64,000 nt of DNA from a bacterium. Its GTDB lineage: Bacteria; Planctomycetota; JAFGQW01. Location of the stretch: positions 124,001 to 188,000 of the forward strand of contig JAUHXU010000001.1 of the NCBI GenBank assembly GCA_030426805.1, in the 5' to 3' direction. The notes beneath the pieces were generated by a model. That model ran no database searches, was not told the DNA's origin, and saw nothing but the letters and a program-made list of their open reading frames with translations. The position numbers and the translations under genes are program-made. Positions within the stretch are counted from its first letter, which is position 1. Every line of letters begins with the position of its first letter. Positions 25,803-34,333 of the stretch are shown here, in pieces.

Positions 25803-26861
25803 TCAGAACCTCACCGTCGCGAGCAACGCCACCGCCGAGAGTGCGGCGCCGGCGAGCCAGAAGCTCCGCGTGATCCGTCGCTCGGGCCAGTCGCAATACT
25901 CGAAGTGGTGGTGCAGCGGCGCGCACTTGAAGATGCGCCGACGCCGTCGCTTCCACGACCACACCTGCAGGATGACGCTCAACGCCTCGACGACGAACAC
26001 ACCGCCGACGACGACGAGCAACACCTCCTGGCGCACGACCACGGCGAGCACGCCGAGGGCGCCGCCGAGTGCGAGCGATCCGGTGTCGCCGAGGAAGACG
26101 CGCGCCGGGTGGCGGTTGTACAACAGGAAACCGACGCCGCCGCCGAAGAGCGCCGCGGCGAGCCGCGCCGCACCGGGACCGGCCTCGACCGCGAGGACGC
26201 CGGAATCGGCCGCGAGGGTCGGCTCGCCGGCGATGACCGCGAGCGCGGCGAACGCGGCGAACGCGATGACCGCGAGCCCCGGCGCCAGGCCGTCGAGACC
26301 GTCGGTCAGGTTGACCGCGTTGGCGGTGCCGACGATCACGAGTGCCGCGAACGGGATGAACGCGGCGCCGATCGGGAGGTGCGCGCCGACGAACGGAATC
26401 TGCAGTGCCGGCGAGACGCCGTCGGCGCAACGCTCGGCGTAGAGCAGCGCCGCCGCCGTGACGGCGACCACCGTGAGCGCGACGAGCTTCGTCCGCGATC
26501 GCAGTCCCTTGCGGATCGGATCGCGGATCTTGATCATGTCGTCGACGAACCCGATCGCGCCGAACGCGACGATCAACGCCGACGCGATCCAGAACGACAG
26601 GTCGGGGCGCCCCGCGCCGAGCCACAGATACGACGCGCCCAGCGCGATCGCGACGCCGGCGAGGACGACGAGGCCCCCCATCGTCGGCGTGCCACGCTTC
26701 GTCCCGTGCCGGGTCGCGAGCAGTTCGGTGTCCTTCTTCTCGCTGCGTTCGCCGGCGCCGATTCGGCGCAGGAGCGCGATCGTGGGCAGGCCGAGCGCCA
26801 CGACCGCGACGAACGCGACCAGTGCGGTCGTCGCGAGCGATTCGATCGTCGCGGCGATCAC
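25803..26861 (-). CDS. mraY: phospho-MurNAc-pentapeptide transferase
   Basis: A 352-residue integral membrane enzyme that moves phospho-MurNAc-pentapeptide to undecaprenyl phosphate, making lipid I. It has about ten membrane helices and the family motifs KRGTPTMGGLV, FVDDMIKIRDPIRKGL, ANAVNLTDGLDGLA, GFLLYNRHPARVFLGDTGSL and the cytoplasmic APLHHHFE. The start is GTG at 26861, overlapping the murF stop as GTGA, with GGAGG 7-8 nt upstream. No murD follows, although mraY-murD-ftsW is the usual order. Confidence 0.96.
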   Translation of the reverse strand: MIAATIESLATTALVAFVAVVALGLPTIALLRRIGAGERSEKKDTELLATRHGTKRGTPTMGGLVVLAGVAIALGASYLWLGAGRPDLSFWIASALIVAFGAIGFVDDMIKIRDPIRKGLRSRTKLVALTVVAVTAAALLYAERCADGVSPALQIPFVGAHLPIGAAFIPFAALVIVGTANAVNLTDGLDGLAPGLAVIAFAAFAALAVIAGEPTLAADSGVLAVEAGPGAARLAAALFGGGVGFLLYNRHPARVFLGDTGSLALGGALGVLAVVVRQEVLLVVVGGVFVVEALSVILQVWSWKRRRRRIFKCAPLHHHFEYCDWPERRITRSFWLAGAALSAVALLATVRF

Positions 26862-28294
26862 GCGCCCACCTCCGCGGCGTGCTCGTGGAAGCGCGCGCTG
26901 ACCGCGTCGAGACCGACGGCGCGCGACGCTTTGACGAGCACGGCGTCGCCCGGCGCGACCGCGGTGACGAGCGCGGCGGCCGCTTCGTCGGCGTGCTCGA
27001 ACGTGCGACACCCGGTGCCGTCACCCCCGGCATCGAGGAAACCGTCGCGGAAAAAACAGGCGAAGGGACCAACGGCCCAGAGAACGTCAATCCCGCAGTC
27101 GGATGCCGCCTTCCCGATCTCGCGGTGCAAGGCCGCAGCCCCTTCGCCCAATTCTCGCATGTCACCCAGAATCGCGATCCGCCGCCCCGTGACCGGTTGT
27201 TCGGCCAGCCACGTCAGGGCCGCGCGCATCGCGGTGGGATTCGCATTGTAGGAGTCGTCGACGACGAGTACGCCGCCCGCGCGCGACGCGCGCATCCGGC
27301 CCGGTGCGGACGGCGCGTGCCGCATCCGCGCGGCGAACTCGCGCGTGCCGAGCGACACGCCGAGCGCACGGCACGCGGCGAGCGCGAGCAGCGCGTTGGT
27401 CACGTTGTGCCGCCCCAGCAGCGGCGAATCGACCGCGACACCCTGGACCTCGAAGCGGGTCCCGTCGGGTCGTTCGGTGACGGCGCTCGCGCGCAGGTCG
27501 TTGTCCGCACCGAGGCCGACGCGGACGATCCGGTAGTCGTCGTCGTGCGCGCGCGCCCAACGCACGAGGCGCGCATCGTCGCCGTTGATCACGACCGTGC
27601 CGCCGGGCCGGAGCCCGCGCGTGATCGCGGTCTTCTCGGCGAGCACGCCGTCGAGCGAGCCGAGCCCCTCGAGGTGCGCCGCACCGATCCCGGTCAGTAC
27701 CGCGACGTCGGGACCCGCGATCGCCGAGAGCGGGCCGATTTCGTCGGGCCGGTTGCAGCCGAGTTCGACGACCGCGAACCGCGTGTCGCTCGACAGGCGG
27801 CAGAGCACGCGGGGTACGCCGATGAAGTTGTTCTCGGTGCCCGGCGACGCCAGCACGTTGTCCGGCGCGGTCACCGAGCGCAGCAGATGCGCCGTCAGTT
27901 CCTTGGTCGTCGTCTTGCCGCACGAGCCGGTCACTGCGCACAGCGGGCCGCCCCACATCGCCCGGCGGAACGCACCGAGTCGCCCGAGTGCGGCCAGGGG
28001 ATCATCGACCGCGACGAGGCGATCGCGGTCCACGGTCGGCGGCCAGGCGACGTCGCGCGCGACGATCGCGGCCGACGCACCGCGGGCCAGCGCGTCCGGG
28101 ACGAAATCGTGCCCGTCGAAGTTCGGGCCGCGAAGTGCGACGAACAACGCCGCGTCGCCGAGCGTGCGGGTGTCGGTCGAGACGCCGCGGATCGACCGGG
28201 TCGCCGGCTGCGTCGCGACGCGGACGTCGAGCGCCGTCGCCAAGTCCGACCAACTGAACGTCGGTCGAGAATCGGTGCGCGCACCCGTCGTCAT
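26858..28294 (-). CDS. murF: UDP-MurNAc-tripeptide D-Ala-D-Ala ligase
   Basis: A 478-residue cytoplasmic ligase that adds D-Ala-D-Ala to the tripeptide precursor. The substrate-binding part shows GVSTDTRTLGDAALFVALRG, the ATP loop is VTGSCGKTTTKE, and ENNFIGVPRVL, VVELGCNRPDEIG, INGDDARL and VVDDSYNANPTAMRAAL are diagnostic. ATG at 28294 has GGAGGG 12 nt upstream. An alternative GTG at 28324 would overlap the murE stop as GTGA, matching the habit of this cluster, and would add ten residues; I cannot decide firmly between the two. Confidence 0.95.
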   Translation of the reverse strand: MTTGARTDSRPTFSWSDLATALDVRVATQPATRSIRGVSTDTRTLGDAALFVALRGPNFDGHDFVPDALARGASAAIVARDVAWPPTVDRDRLVAVDDPLAALGRLGAFRRAMWGGPLCAVTGSCGKTTTKELTAHLLRSVTAPDNVLASPGTENNFIGVPRVLCRLSSDTRFAVVELGCNRPDEIGPLSAIAGPDVAVLTGIGAAHLEGLGSLDGVLAEKTAITRGLRPGGTVVINGDDARLVRWARAHDDDYRIVRVGLGADNDLRASAVTERPDGTRFEVQGVAVDSPLLGRHNVTNALLALAACRALGVSLGTREFAARMRHAPSAPGRMRASRAGGVLVVDDSYNANPTAMRAALTWLAEQPVTGRRIAILGDMRELGEGAAALHREIGKAASDCGIDVLWAVGPFACFFRDGFLDAGGDGTGCRTFEHADEAAAALVTAVAPGDAVLVKASRAVGLDAVSARFHEHAAEVGA

Positions 28295-28320
28295 CGATCT
28301 CGCAGTCCCTCCCACCGCGG

Positions 28321-30075
28321 TCACGCTCCGATCATCGTCGGGTCGTGCGCCGACGAAGCGAGTTCGGCGTCGCGGCGAGCGAGCGCCAGTCGCGCCTCGT
28401 GCCGGTCGTCGAACGGAATCCGCGTGTCCTTGAGCTCCTGGAACGGCTCGTGCCCCTTGCCGGCGATCACGACCGTGTCCTGGGGCGTCGCCCCGACGAT
28501 CGCCGCACGAATCGCCGCGCGGCGGTTCGGCTCGACGCGCACGTCACCGTGCGAACCGACGCCGGTCAGGATGTCTTCGATGATCCGCCGCGGCTCCTCG
28601 CGCCGCGGGTTGTCGCTCGTGACGGTGATCGCGTCGGCGATCCCGGCAGCGACCCGACCCATCCGCGCCCGGCGCCCGGGGTCCTTGCCGCCACCGCATC
28701 CGAACACGACGTGCAGTCGACCGCCCGGCCGGCGAAGCGGGGCGAGCGTGCGCAGCGCGGTGTCGAGCGCGCTGTGGGAGTGCGCGTAGTCGACGATCAC
28801 GGTCGGGCCGCCCTCACCGCCGATGCGCTCCATGCGTCCGGGCACCGGCTCCATCGTCGTCAACGCCCGGGCGATCGTCTCCGGGTCGATTCCGAACCCC
28901 ACGCCGACCGCCGCGGCCGCGAGCGCGTTGGCGACGTTGAACATGCCGGGCAGCGGGCACGCGACGTCCGCGTGGCCGTCGGGCGTGTGCAGTCGGAAGC
29001 GCGTCGCGTCGAGCGACACGTCGACCCGCGACGCGGTCACGACCGGCGCCACGCGCGCCGTGTCGGTCGGCGGCGCCGCGAACGGCACGACGCGGAAGCG
29101 CGAACCGTCCAGTTCGGCGGCGAGTCGCGCACCGGCCGAATCGCCGACGTGAATCGCCGCGATGCCGCCGGGTGCGAGCCGGTCGAAGAGCTTGCGCTTG
29201 GCCGCGAAGTAGGCCTCCATCGAGCCGTGGTAGTCCTGGTGATCGCGCTCGAGGTTCGTGAAGACGGCAGCCGCGAACGGGATCTCGGCGACGCGTCCCT
29301 GGTCGAGGGCGTGCGAAGAGACCTCCATCACGACGGAGTCGTCGCCGCCGCGCTCGGCCTCGGCGAACAAGCGCGCGAGATCGATCGACTCGGGCGTCGT
29401 CGTGACGGCCGGGTAGGCGCGGCCCGCGGCTTCGTAGCCGACCGTGCCGACGTACGCCGGGCTGCGACCGGCCGCGCGAAGAACGGCCTGCGCCATCTTG
29501 GAGGTCGTCGTCTTGCCGTTGGTGCCGGTGACGCCGACGATCGGCATGCGTTCGGCCGGACGCCCTTCGATGTGGTGCGCGAGGCGCGCGAGCGCGGCGC
29601 GCGGATCCGGGACGTAGCCGACGGGAACGCCGAGAGCAGCCTCTTTGATGGCGGCCTCTTTACGGACCGCCTCTTTACGGACCGCCTCTTTACGGACCGG
29701 TAGCGGCGAGCGAGTCGAACTCGCGGTTTCGTCAGGGGCCGTCGCCGGTTTCGTGCGCACACGGGGATCGAGTGCCAGGATCGCGACCGCGCCGCGCTGC
29801 ACCGCCTCGGGTGCGAACGCCGACCCATCGTGCATGTGGCCCGGAATGGCGACGAACAGGTCGCCGGGCCGAACACGACGCGAGTCACACGCGACGCCCT
29901 GGATCTCGAACGCGGTCAGCTCGTCGTCGCGAAGCTCGCGCCCCATCGCTGGGGTCGTCGCCGCCGGGGTCATCCCGGAGCGATCACGCGCAGCCGCGTC
30001 GACGGTCGGACCGACGACCGAACCGTGACGAAACGAAACCTGAGCCAGTACCGCCCGTACCTGTCCCAGGTGCAT
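28321..30075 (-). CDS. murE: UDP-MurNAc-dipeptide: meso-DAP ligase
   Basis: A 584-residue cytoplasmic ligase adding the third amino acid of the stem peptide. Visible are GVACDSRRVRPGDLFVAIPG, the ATP loop VTGTNGKTTTSKM, TTTPESIDL, ERDHQDYHGSMEAY and GCGGGKDPGRRARMG. The motif SDNPRREEP is the one that selects meso-diaminopimelate in Gram-negative MurE, so DAP-type peptidoglycan is likely. It is about 80 residues longer than usual, partly because residues 105-148 form an insertion holding the VRKEA repeats. ATG at 30075 has only a weak AGGA, 12 nt away. A promoter and terminator lie just upstream, so it probably opens a transcription unit. Confidence 0.95.
   Translation of the reverse strand: MHLGQVRAVLAQVSFRHGSVVGPTVDAAARDRSGMTPAATTPAMGRELRDDELTAFEIQGVACDSRRVRPGDLFVAIPGHMHDGSAFAPEAVQRGAVAILALDPRVRTKPATAPDETASSTRSPLPVRKEAVRKEAVRKEAAIKEAALGVPVGYVPDPRAALARLAHHIEGRPAERMPIVGVTGTNGKTTTSKMAQAVLRAAGRSPAYVGTVGYEAAGRAYPAVTTTPESIDLARLFAEAERGGDDSVVMEVSSHALDQGRVAEIPFAAAVFTNLERDHQDYHGSMEAYFAAKRKLFDRLAPGGIAAIHVGDSAGARLAAELDGSRFRVVPFAAPPTDTARVAPVVTASRVDVSLDATRFRLHTPDGHADVACPLPGMFNVANALAAAAVGVGFGIDPETIARALTTMEPVPGRMERIGGEGGPTVIVDYAHSHSALDTALRTLAPLRRPGGRLHVVFGCGGGKDPGRRARMGRVAAGIADAITVTSDNPRREEPRRIIEDILTGVGSHGDVRVEPNRRAAIRAAIVGATPQDTVVIAGKGHEPFQELKDTRIPFDDRHEARLALARRDAELASSAHDPTMIGA
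29653..29699 (-). repeat. 15-bp tandem repeat inside murE
   Basis: GCCTCTTTACGGACC is repeated three times in a row with a fourth, partial copy, encoding VRKEA units at residues 127-147 of MurE. The period of 15 keeps the frame, so copy number could vary without breaking the gene. Confidence 0.85.
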
Positions 30076-30162
30076 CAAACTCGTGCGTCCTATGTCAGGA
30101 CTGCCGTTGTGATGCCCTCTTTGGTTCCCGGGGTCAGATGGTATCAACCGCGCAGGTCCTTC

Positions 30163-30190
30163 ACTATGGCTAAACCGAACTTTTTGTAAA
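30163..30190 (-). promoter_or_regulatory. promoter candidate for murE
   Basis: On the minus strand, TTTACA (30190-30185) and CATAGT (30168-30163) stand 16 nt apart, about 90 nt before the murE start and immediately after the ftsI terminator. The A+T content of this patch is clearly above its surroundings. Hexamers were matched by eye to the sigma-70 consensus. Confidence 0.45.
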
Positions 30191-30221
30191 AACCGCGACG
30201 AGCAACCGAGCGACGTCGCGG
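30186..30221 (-). terminator. terminator after ftsI
   Basis: CCGCGACG and CGTCGCGG form an 8-bp stem with a 13-nt loop, followed on the minus strand by TTTTT. It lies 69 nt after the ftsI stop and separates ftsI from murE. Confidence 0.75.
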
Positions 30222-30289
30222 ATGGCGCGAAAGAGATCGGGAGCCGCGCCCTTAACGCCTTTCCCTTGGAATCCGTCCTTGTTCCGAAC

Positions 30290-32227
30290 TCACCGGATTG
30301 CGGCTCCCGAGTTTTGATTCCCGACACGCACGATGGGCACCGCGTCGCCCGGCTCCGACACGCCCGCCCGCGGTGCGGGAACGGGGCGATCGAGCAGGAA
30401 GCGCACGAGGCGCACACCGGTCTCACCGAGCACTTGGCCGGCCGACGTATACCGCCGGCTCTTGCCGGTCGGATGCGGCGCGGTCAGCGCGACGATGTAC
30501 CGCGTCCCACCCGTCGCCGACTGTCCGAGGACGACGAGCTGGACGATGTTCTCGGAGTGTTTCTTGTATTCGGGCCGATCGAGTTGCGCGCGCATCCGCG
30601 GCTCCTCCTCGGTCGCCGTGCCGGTCTTGCCGCACACGAGCGCACCCTCGAATAGCTCGGGATGCTCGCGGTAGATCCGGTGCAGCGTGCCGCCTTCGGC
30701 GGTGAACGCGTTGGACAGCGTGTCCCGGATCGCGGCGACCGTTTCCGGCTGGAAAAGCCGGCTCCGACGCGACTCGAACGGGCTCGGGCGAACCGTGCCG
30801 TCGGGGTAGCGGATCGATCGGACCAGCGTCGGCGTGCGCAACACGCCGTCGGTCGCGATCGCCGTGTAGGCGTAGGCGAGCTGCAGGAGCGTCATCGACA
30901 TCTCCTGACCGAACGACCACGCGATGTCGGAGTAGCCGGGCCGCCAGTCGCGCCGGTTCGAGGTCGTCCCGGTGCGCATGCCGAGGGCCGGCCACGGCTC
31001 GGGGAGCGAGAAGTGGCAACGGCCACTCCCCTCCCGAGGCGCGAACCCGATTGCGCCGAGGAGGTCCGCCATCTCGGCGACGCCGAGACGCTGGCCGATC
31101 CGCGCGAGCCCGATGTTGTACGACGCGTAGAGCGACTCGGCGATCGTCACGTCGCCGTAGCGCTTGCCTTTGAAGTTGCGGACCGTGCGGCGACCGAGCG
31201 ACACCGGGCCGCGCGTGCCTTCCGGCTTCCCGCAGTCGATCACGTCGTCGAGCGAGATCGGATCGTCGCACTCGAGCGCGCGGCCGATCGTGAACGGCTT
31301 GAACGTCGAGCCCGGCGGCGAGACGTAGGTGAGCGGGACCATCCACGGGCGCGTCCCGAACGTGCCGTCACCCGAGTAGTCCCAGTCGCGCAGCGACCGA
31401 CTGTGCGGCAGCGACGCGAGCGCGAGCACCTCGCCGGTATCCGCATCGAGCACGACGCCGCCGATTCCCGGCTGCGGCGCGTGGCGCTCGACGATGCCCG
31501 CGAGCGAGCGCTCGAGCACTTCCTGCACCTCGCGGTCGATCGTCAACTCGACGTCGGCGCCGGCGCGACCCGGCCGCACGGTCGTCTCTTCGCGCGCGAG
31601 CGCGACCTCGGCTCGTCGGCCGTCGCGGAACCCACGGACGACCGTGTCTCGGCTCGCGAGATACGGATCGAGGACCTTCTCGAGGCCGATCAGGTTGCGC
31701 CCGCCGTCGGCGCCCCGCGCGCCGCAGCGACCGAGCAGCCCCTCGGCGAGCGGGAAGTTCGGCTGCAGCCGCATGTTCCGACGCGTGACGCTGACCCACC
31801 CGGCGTGCGCGTGCGCGAAGTCGACGACGGCCGGATCCTGAACGCCGCGCTGCCACTCGAACCAGTGCGCCGAGTCGAGCCGGGCGATCTGCCCGGCGAT
31901 CTCGGCCTCGGGGGTACCGAACGTGCGTGCGAGGATCGCGACCCGGTCGACCAGCGGGGGCAGCGTCGACGCGCCGCCGCGAATGCGCACGCAGAGGTCC
32001 CAGCCCGGGTAGTCGATCACGAGCGGCGCGCCGTTGCGGTCGCGGATCGTCCCGCGCGGATTCTGGATCCGGGTCGTGCCGACCTGCTGCTGCTCGGCGC
32101 GCGTCGCGAGCTCCGGATGGTCGAAGAGCTGGATCTTCAGGAGTCGCAGGCCGAGCACGCCGTAGACGACGAGCAGGCCGATCCCGATCCAGCGCAGGCG
32201 GCGCAGCGGCAGCGGCAGCGCGCTCAT
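30290..32227 (-). CDS. ftsI: class B penicillin-binding protein FtsI (PBP3-like)
   Basis: A 645-residue septal transpeptidase with an N-terminal anchor (about 12-30) and a periplasmic part. The dimerisation domain starts at NPRGTIRDRNG. The transpeptidase domain has the three active-site motifs: SxxK at 307-310 (PPGSTFKPF), SxN at 369-371 (SYN) and KTG at 534-536 (CGKTGTA). It cross-links stem peptides at the division site together with FtsW. Its ATG overlaps the stop of the ftsL-like gene as ATGA. The enzyme looks intact. A terminator follows. Confidence 0.95.
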   Translation of the reverse strand: MSALPLPLRRLRWIGIGLLVVYGVLGLRLLKIQLFDHPELATRAEQQQVGTTRIQNPRGTIRDRNGAPLVIDYPGWDLCVRIRGGASTLPPLVDRVAILARTFGTPEAEIAGQIARLDSAHWFEWQRGVQDPAVVDFAHAHAGWVSVTRRNMRLQPNFPLAEGLLGRCGARGADGGRNLIGLEKVLDPYLASRDTVVRGFRDGRRAEVALAREETTVRPGRAGADVELTIDREVQEVLERSLAGIVERHAPQPGIGGVVLDADTGEVLALASLPHSRSLRDWDYSGDGTFGTRPWMVPLTYVSPPGSTFKPFTIGRALECDDPISLDDVIDCGKPEGTRGPVSLGRRTVRNFKGKRYGDVTIAESLYASYNIGLARIGQRLGVAEMADLLGAIGFAPREGSGRCHFSLPEPWPALGMRTGTTSNRRDWRPGYSDIAWSFGQEMSMTLLQLAYAYTAIATDGVLRTPTLVRSIRYPDGTVRPSPFESRRSRLFQPETVAAIRDTLSNAFTAEGGTLHRIYREHPELFEGALVCGKTGTATEEEPRMRAQLDRPEYKKHSENIVQLVVLGQSATGGTRYIVALTAPHPTGKSRRYTSAGQVLGETGVRLVRFLLDRPVPAPRAGVSEPGDAVPIVRVGNQNSGAAIR

Positions 32228-32544
32228 CGACGCCCTCCCGCCTCGTGCGAAACGCCCGCCTCGTGCGAAACGAATGACCCGGGCACCCGGAGCCGGAGCT
32301 CCGGAAGCCCGGGCACCCGCAAGGGCAAGTCAGCCGCGCGGGCGCGCACGCCCAGTGCACGGAGCATCGACGGCGCTGCGCGCCGATCGATCAGTCCCGC
32401 GCGTTGCCGCTCGAGTTCGAGCCTCTTGCCGAGGAGCACGGCGCACTCTCGTCCGCGCCGGACCTCGATCAGGCTCGCATGCACCGTCATCACCGCCGTG
32501 AAGACCAGTGTCGCGAGCGACGCACTGACCAGCACCCTCCCCAT
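32224..32544 (-). CDS. FtsL-like single-span division protein
   Basis: A 106-residue protein with one N-terminal membrane segment (LVSASLATLVFTAVMTVHASL) and a charged, helix-prone stretch (EVRRGRECAVLLGKRLELER). That layout, and its place between rsmH and ftsI, is that of FtsL, the small bitopic protein that holds FtsQ and FtsB and activates FtsWI. Sequence alone is too divergent for certainty. The tail repeats VSHEAG twice, an exact 18-nt duplication at 32238-32277, just before the ATGA overlap with ftsI. ATG at 32544 follows an AGGGCGG site. Confidence 0.7.
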   Translation of the reverse strand: MGRVLVSASLATLVFTAVMTVHASLIEVRRGRECAVLLGKRLELERQRAGLIDRRAAPSMLRALGVRARAADLPLRVPGLPELRLRVPGSFVSHEAGVSHEAGGRR

Positions 32545-32611
32545 AAGGATACCGCCCTCTACTCAACGGCCGGGAACCACCCCACCGGCCGCTACTCGGT
32601 TGTCTCTGAAC

Positions 32612-33514
32612 TCACTCCCCGTCGCCCGCCTCCGCGGACGACCCGGTGCGAACGACCCCGCGCAGCACGGCACTCCGGCTGCGCGGGTTCGCCGCGACTT
32701 CGGCTTCCGTGGGGCGGATCGGCTTGCGGGTAAGGAGGGTTACCCGGTCCGCCTTCACCGCCTCACGGAAAGCCTGCTTGACTCTGCGATCCTCGAGCGA
32801 GTGGAACGCCACCACGGCCATGCGCCCCTCCGGCGCGAGCGCGTTCACCCCCTGCTCGAGCAGCGCGTCGAGCGCGCCGATTTCGTCATTGGTCGCGATG
32901 CGCAGCGCTTGGAACGTGCGCGTCGCGCGGTCGAGGTGTGGCGTGCCGCGCGGCACCGCGCGGCGCACGACCTCGGCCAGTGTGATCGTGTCGCGGATCG
33001 GACGCGCGGCGACGATCGCGGCCGCGACGCGACGCGCGAACCGCTCCTCGCCGTAGCGCCGGATCACGTCCTCGAGGTCGGCCTCGCGTGCCCGGTTCAC
33101 GAGCCACTCCGCGCCGCTGCCCGAGGCCGGATCGAAACGCATGTCGATCGGGCCGGGCCGCGAGAACGAGAAACCGCGATGCGCTTCGTCGAGCTGAAAG
33201 CTCGACACGCCGAGGTCGGCGACCAGTGCGTCGACCGCGGTCACGCCGAGCGCCTCGAGCGTCCGCGCCAGGTCGCGGAAGTCGGCCTGCACGACGTCGA
33301 CGCGGCACACGAGCGCGGCGACGCGCTCCCGGATCCGCTCGATCGCATCGGGATCGCGATCGAGCACGACGAGCCGGCCGGCCGGGCCGAGCCGACGACC
33401 GAGCTCGAGGGCGTAGCCGCCCCCACCGCCGGTGCAATCGACCGCTGTGTCACCGGCGTCGAGCGCGAGCATCGTCGCGACCTCGGTGAGCAGGACCGGT
33501 TCATGCGTCGCCAT
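32612..33514 (-). CDS. rsmH: 16S rRNA (cytosine-1402-N4) methyltransferase
   Basis: A 300-residue S-adenosylmethionine-dependent enzyme (older name MraW) that methylates C1402 in the decoding centre. It opens with HEPVLLTEVATML, carries the SAM loop DCTGGGGGYALEL, then ADLGVSSFQLDEAHRGFSF, the MRFD block, TFQALRIATNDE and VAFHSLEDRRVKQAF. Length and motif order are normal. ATG at 33514 lies 14 nt inside the end of mraZ, so it is translationally coupled to it. Position after mraZ at the head of the dcw cluster is the standard one. Confidence 0.97.
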   Translation of the reverse strand: MATHEPVLLTEVATMLALDAGDTAVDCTGGGGGYALELGRRLGPAGRLVVLDRDPDAIERIRERVAALVCRVDVVQADFRDLARTLEALGVTAVDALVADLGVSSFQLDEAHRGFSFSRPGPIDMRFDPASGSGAEWLVNRAREADLEDVIRRYGEERFARRVAAAIVAARPIRDTITLAEVVRRAVPRGTPHLDRATRTFQALRIATNDEIGALDALLEQGVNALAPEGRMAVVAFHSLEDRRVKQAFREAVKADRVTLLTRKPIRPTEAEVAANPRSRSAVLRGVVRTGSSAEAGDGE

Positions 33515-33968
33515 CGCGCTTGCGCTCGCGACGCCGGTTGACCGCGCGCGCCGTCTCGGAGAACGAGCCCCGATTGCCGTCGCGGTGCTGCTGCCACGTG
33601 GGATAATCCCAGATCTCGGCGCGGTCGTAGGCGCCGACCAGCATGACGTCCTTGTCGATCCCGGCGTCCTCGCGGAGGTGCTTCGGGACGAGGATGCGCC
33701 CTTGCTTGTCGCACGGCACCCGCGCCGAATCACCGGCGACGGTGCGCGCGTAGCGGCGGAAGTCGTCGTCCTCGTAGCCGTCGTGGGCCGAGAAGCCGAG
33801 GAACAGCTCTTTGAACTTGCTCTCCGGGAAGACCGAGATACACGGATCGTCGCCCGGGGTGACGGTGAGGAAGTACGCCTCGTCCTTGCCGGCCGCGCTG
33901 CGGAACTCGGCAGGGAAGACGACCCGATCCTTGTCGTCGAGGTTCTTGCGGTACTTCCCGTAAAACAC
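33501..33968 (-). CDS. mraZ: MraZ transcriptional regulator
   Basis: A 155-residue cytoplasmic protein with two SpoVT/AbrB-like halves that forms a ring and binds repeats upstream of its own operon. The first half has FYGKYRKNLDDKDRVVFPAE, the second CDKQGRILVPKHLREDAGI, each with the conserved DxxGR/DKDR turn. I chose GTG at 33968, since GGGAG lies 9 nt upstream and the family begins at this point; the longer open frame adds 26 residues not seen in relatives. The C-terminus carries an extra basic tail (RRRERKRDGD). Confidence 0.95.
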   Translation of the reverse strand: MFYGKYRKNLDDKDRVVFPAEFRSAAGKDEAYFLTVTPGDDPCISVFPESKFKELFLGFSAHDGYEDDDFRRYARTVAGDSARVPCDKQGRILVPKHLREDAGIDKDVMLVGAYDRAEIWDYPTWQQHRDGNRGSFSETARAVNRRRERKRDGDA

Positions 33969-34039
33969 ACGTGGGTGCTCCCGTTCGCGCCCGGTGGTGC
34001 GCGGCGACCAGTCGTCTCTCTCGCCCCCGGGCCGGCGTC

Positions 34040-34054
34040 CCCACAATCTACCAC
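34040..34054 (-). promoter_or_regulatory. MraZ-box-like operator and -10 upstream of mraZ
   Basis: On the minus strand GTGGT-AGATT-GTGGG shows two GTGG cores at a 10-nt period, the arrangement known for MraZ binding sites. TAGATT inside it could serve as a -10, with a poor -35 (TTCGGG) 17 nt before. The site is about 70 nt upstream of the mraZ start. The remaining leader (33969-34333) contains a 7-bp hairpin (CCTTCGC/GCGAAGG, about 34063-34083) and no gene. Confidence 0.4.
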
Positions 34055-34333
34055 CGGCTACCCTTCGCCCGAAGAGCGAAGGAGGTCAGGATCGTCGCGA
34101 CCTCCGTAACCGAAGCACTGCAAGGGATATGGAGCAATTACACTTTCTGATCGAAAAACGAGAATCGACCGTCATCGGGACCAGATACCGCGCACGGATT
34201 GGAATTCGGGCTAGCATCCCCACGAGGCAAGAGGACGCAAGCAAAGCCCGCCAAACCACTTACGGCAATTAACCCTGGGCGACACGCACCGGGAGCCCGG
34301 ACGTGGTGGTAGATTATGGCAGACCGATGCGCG

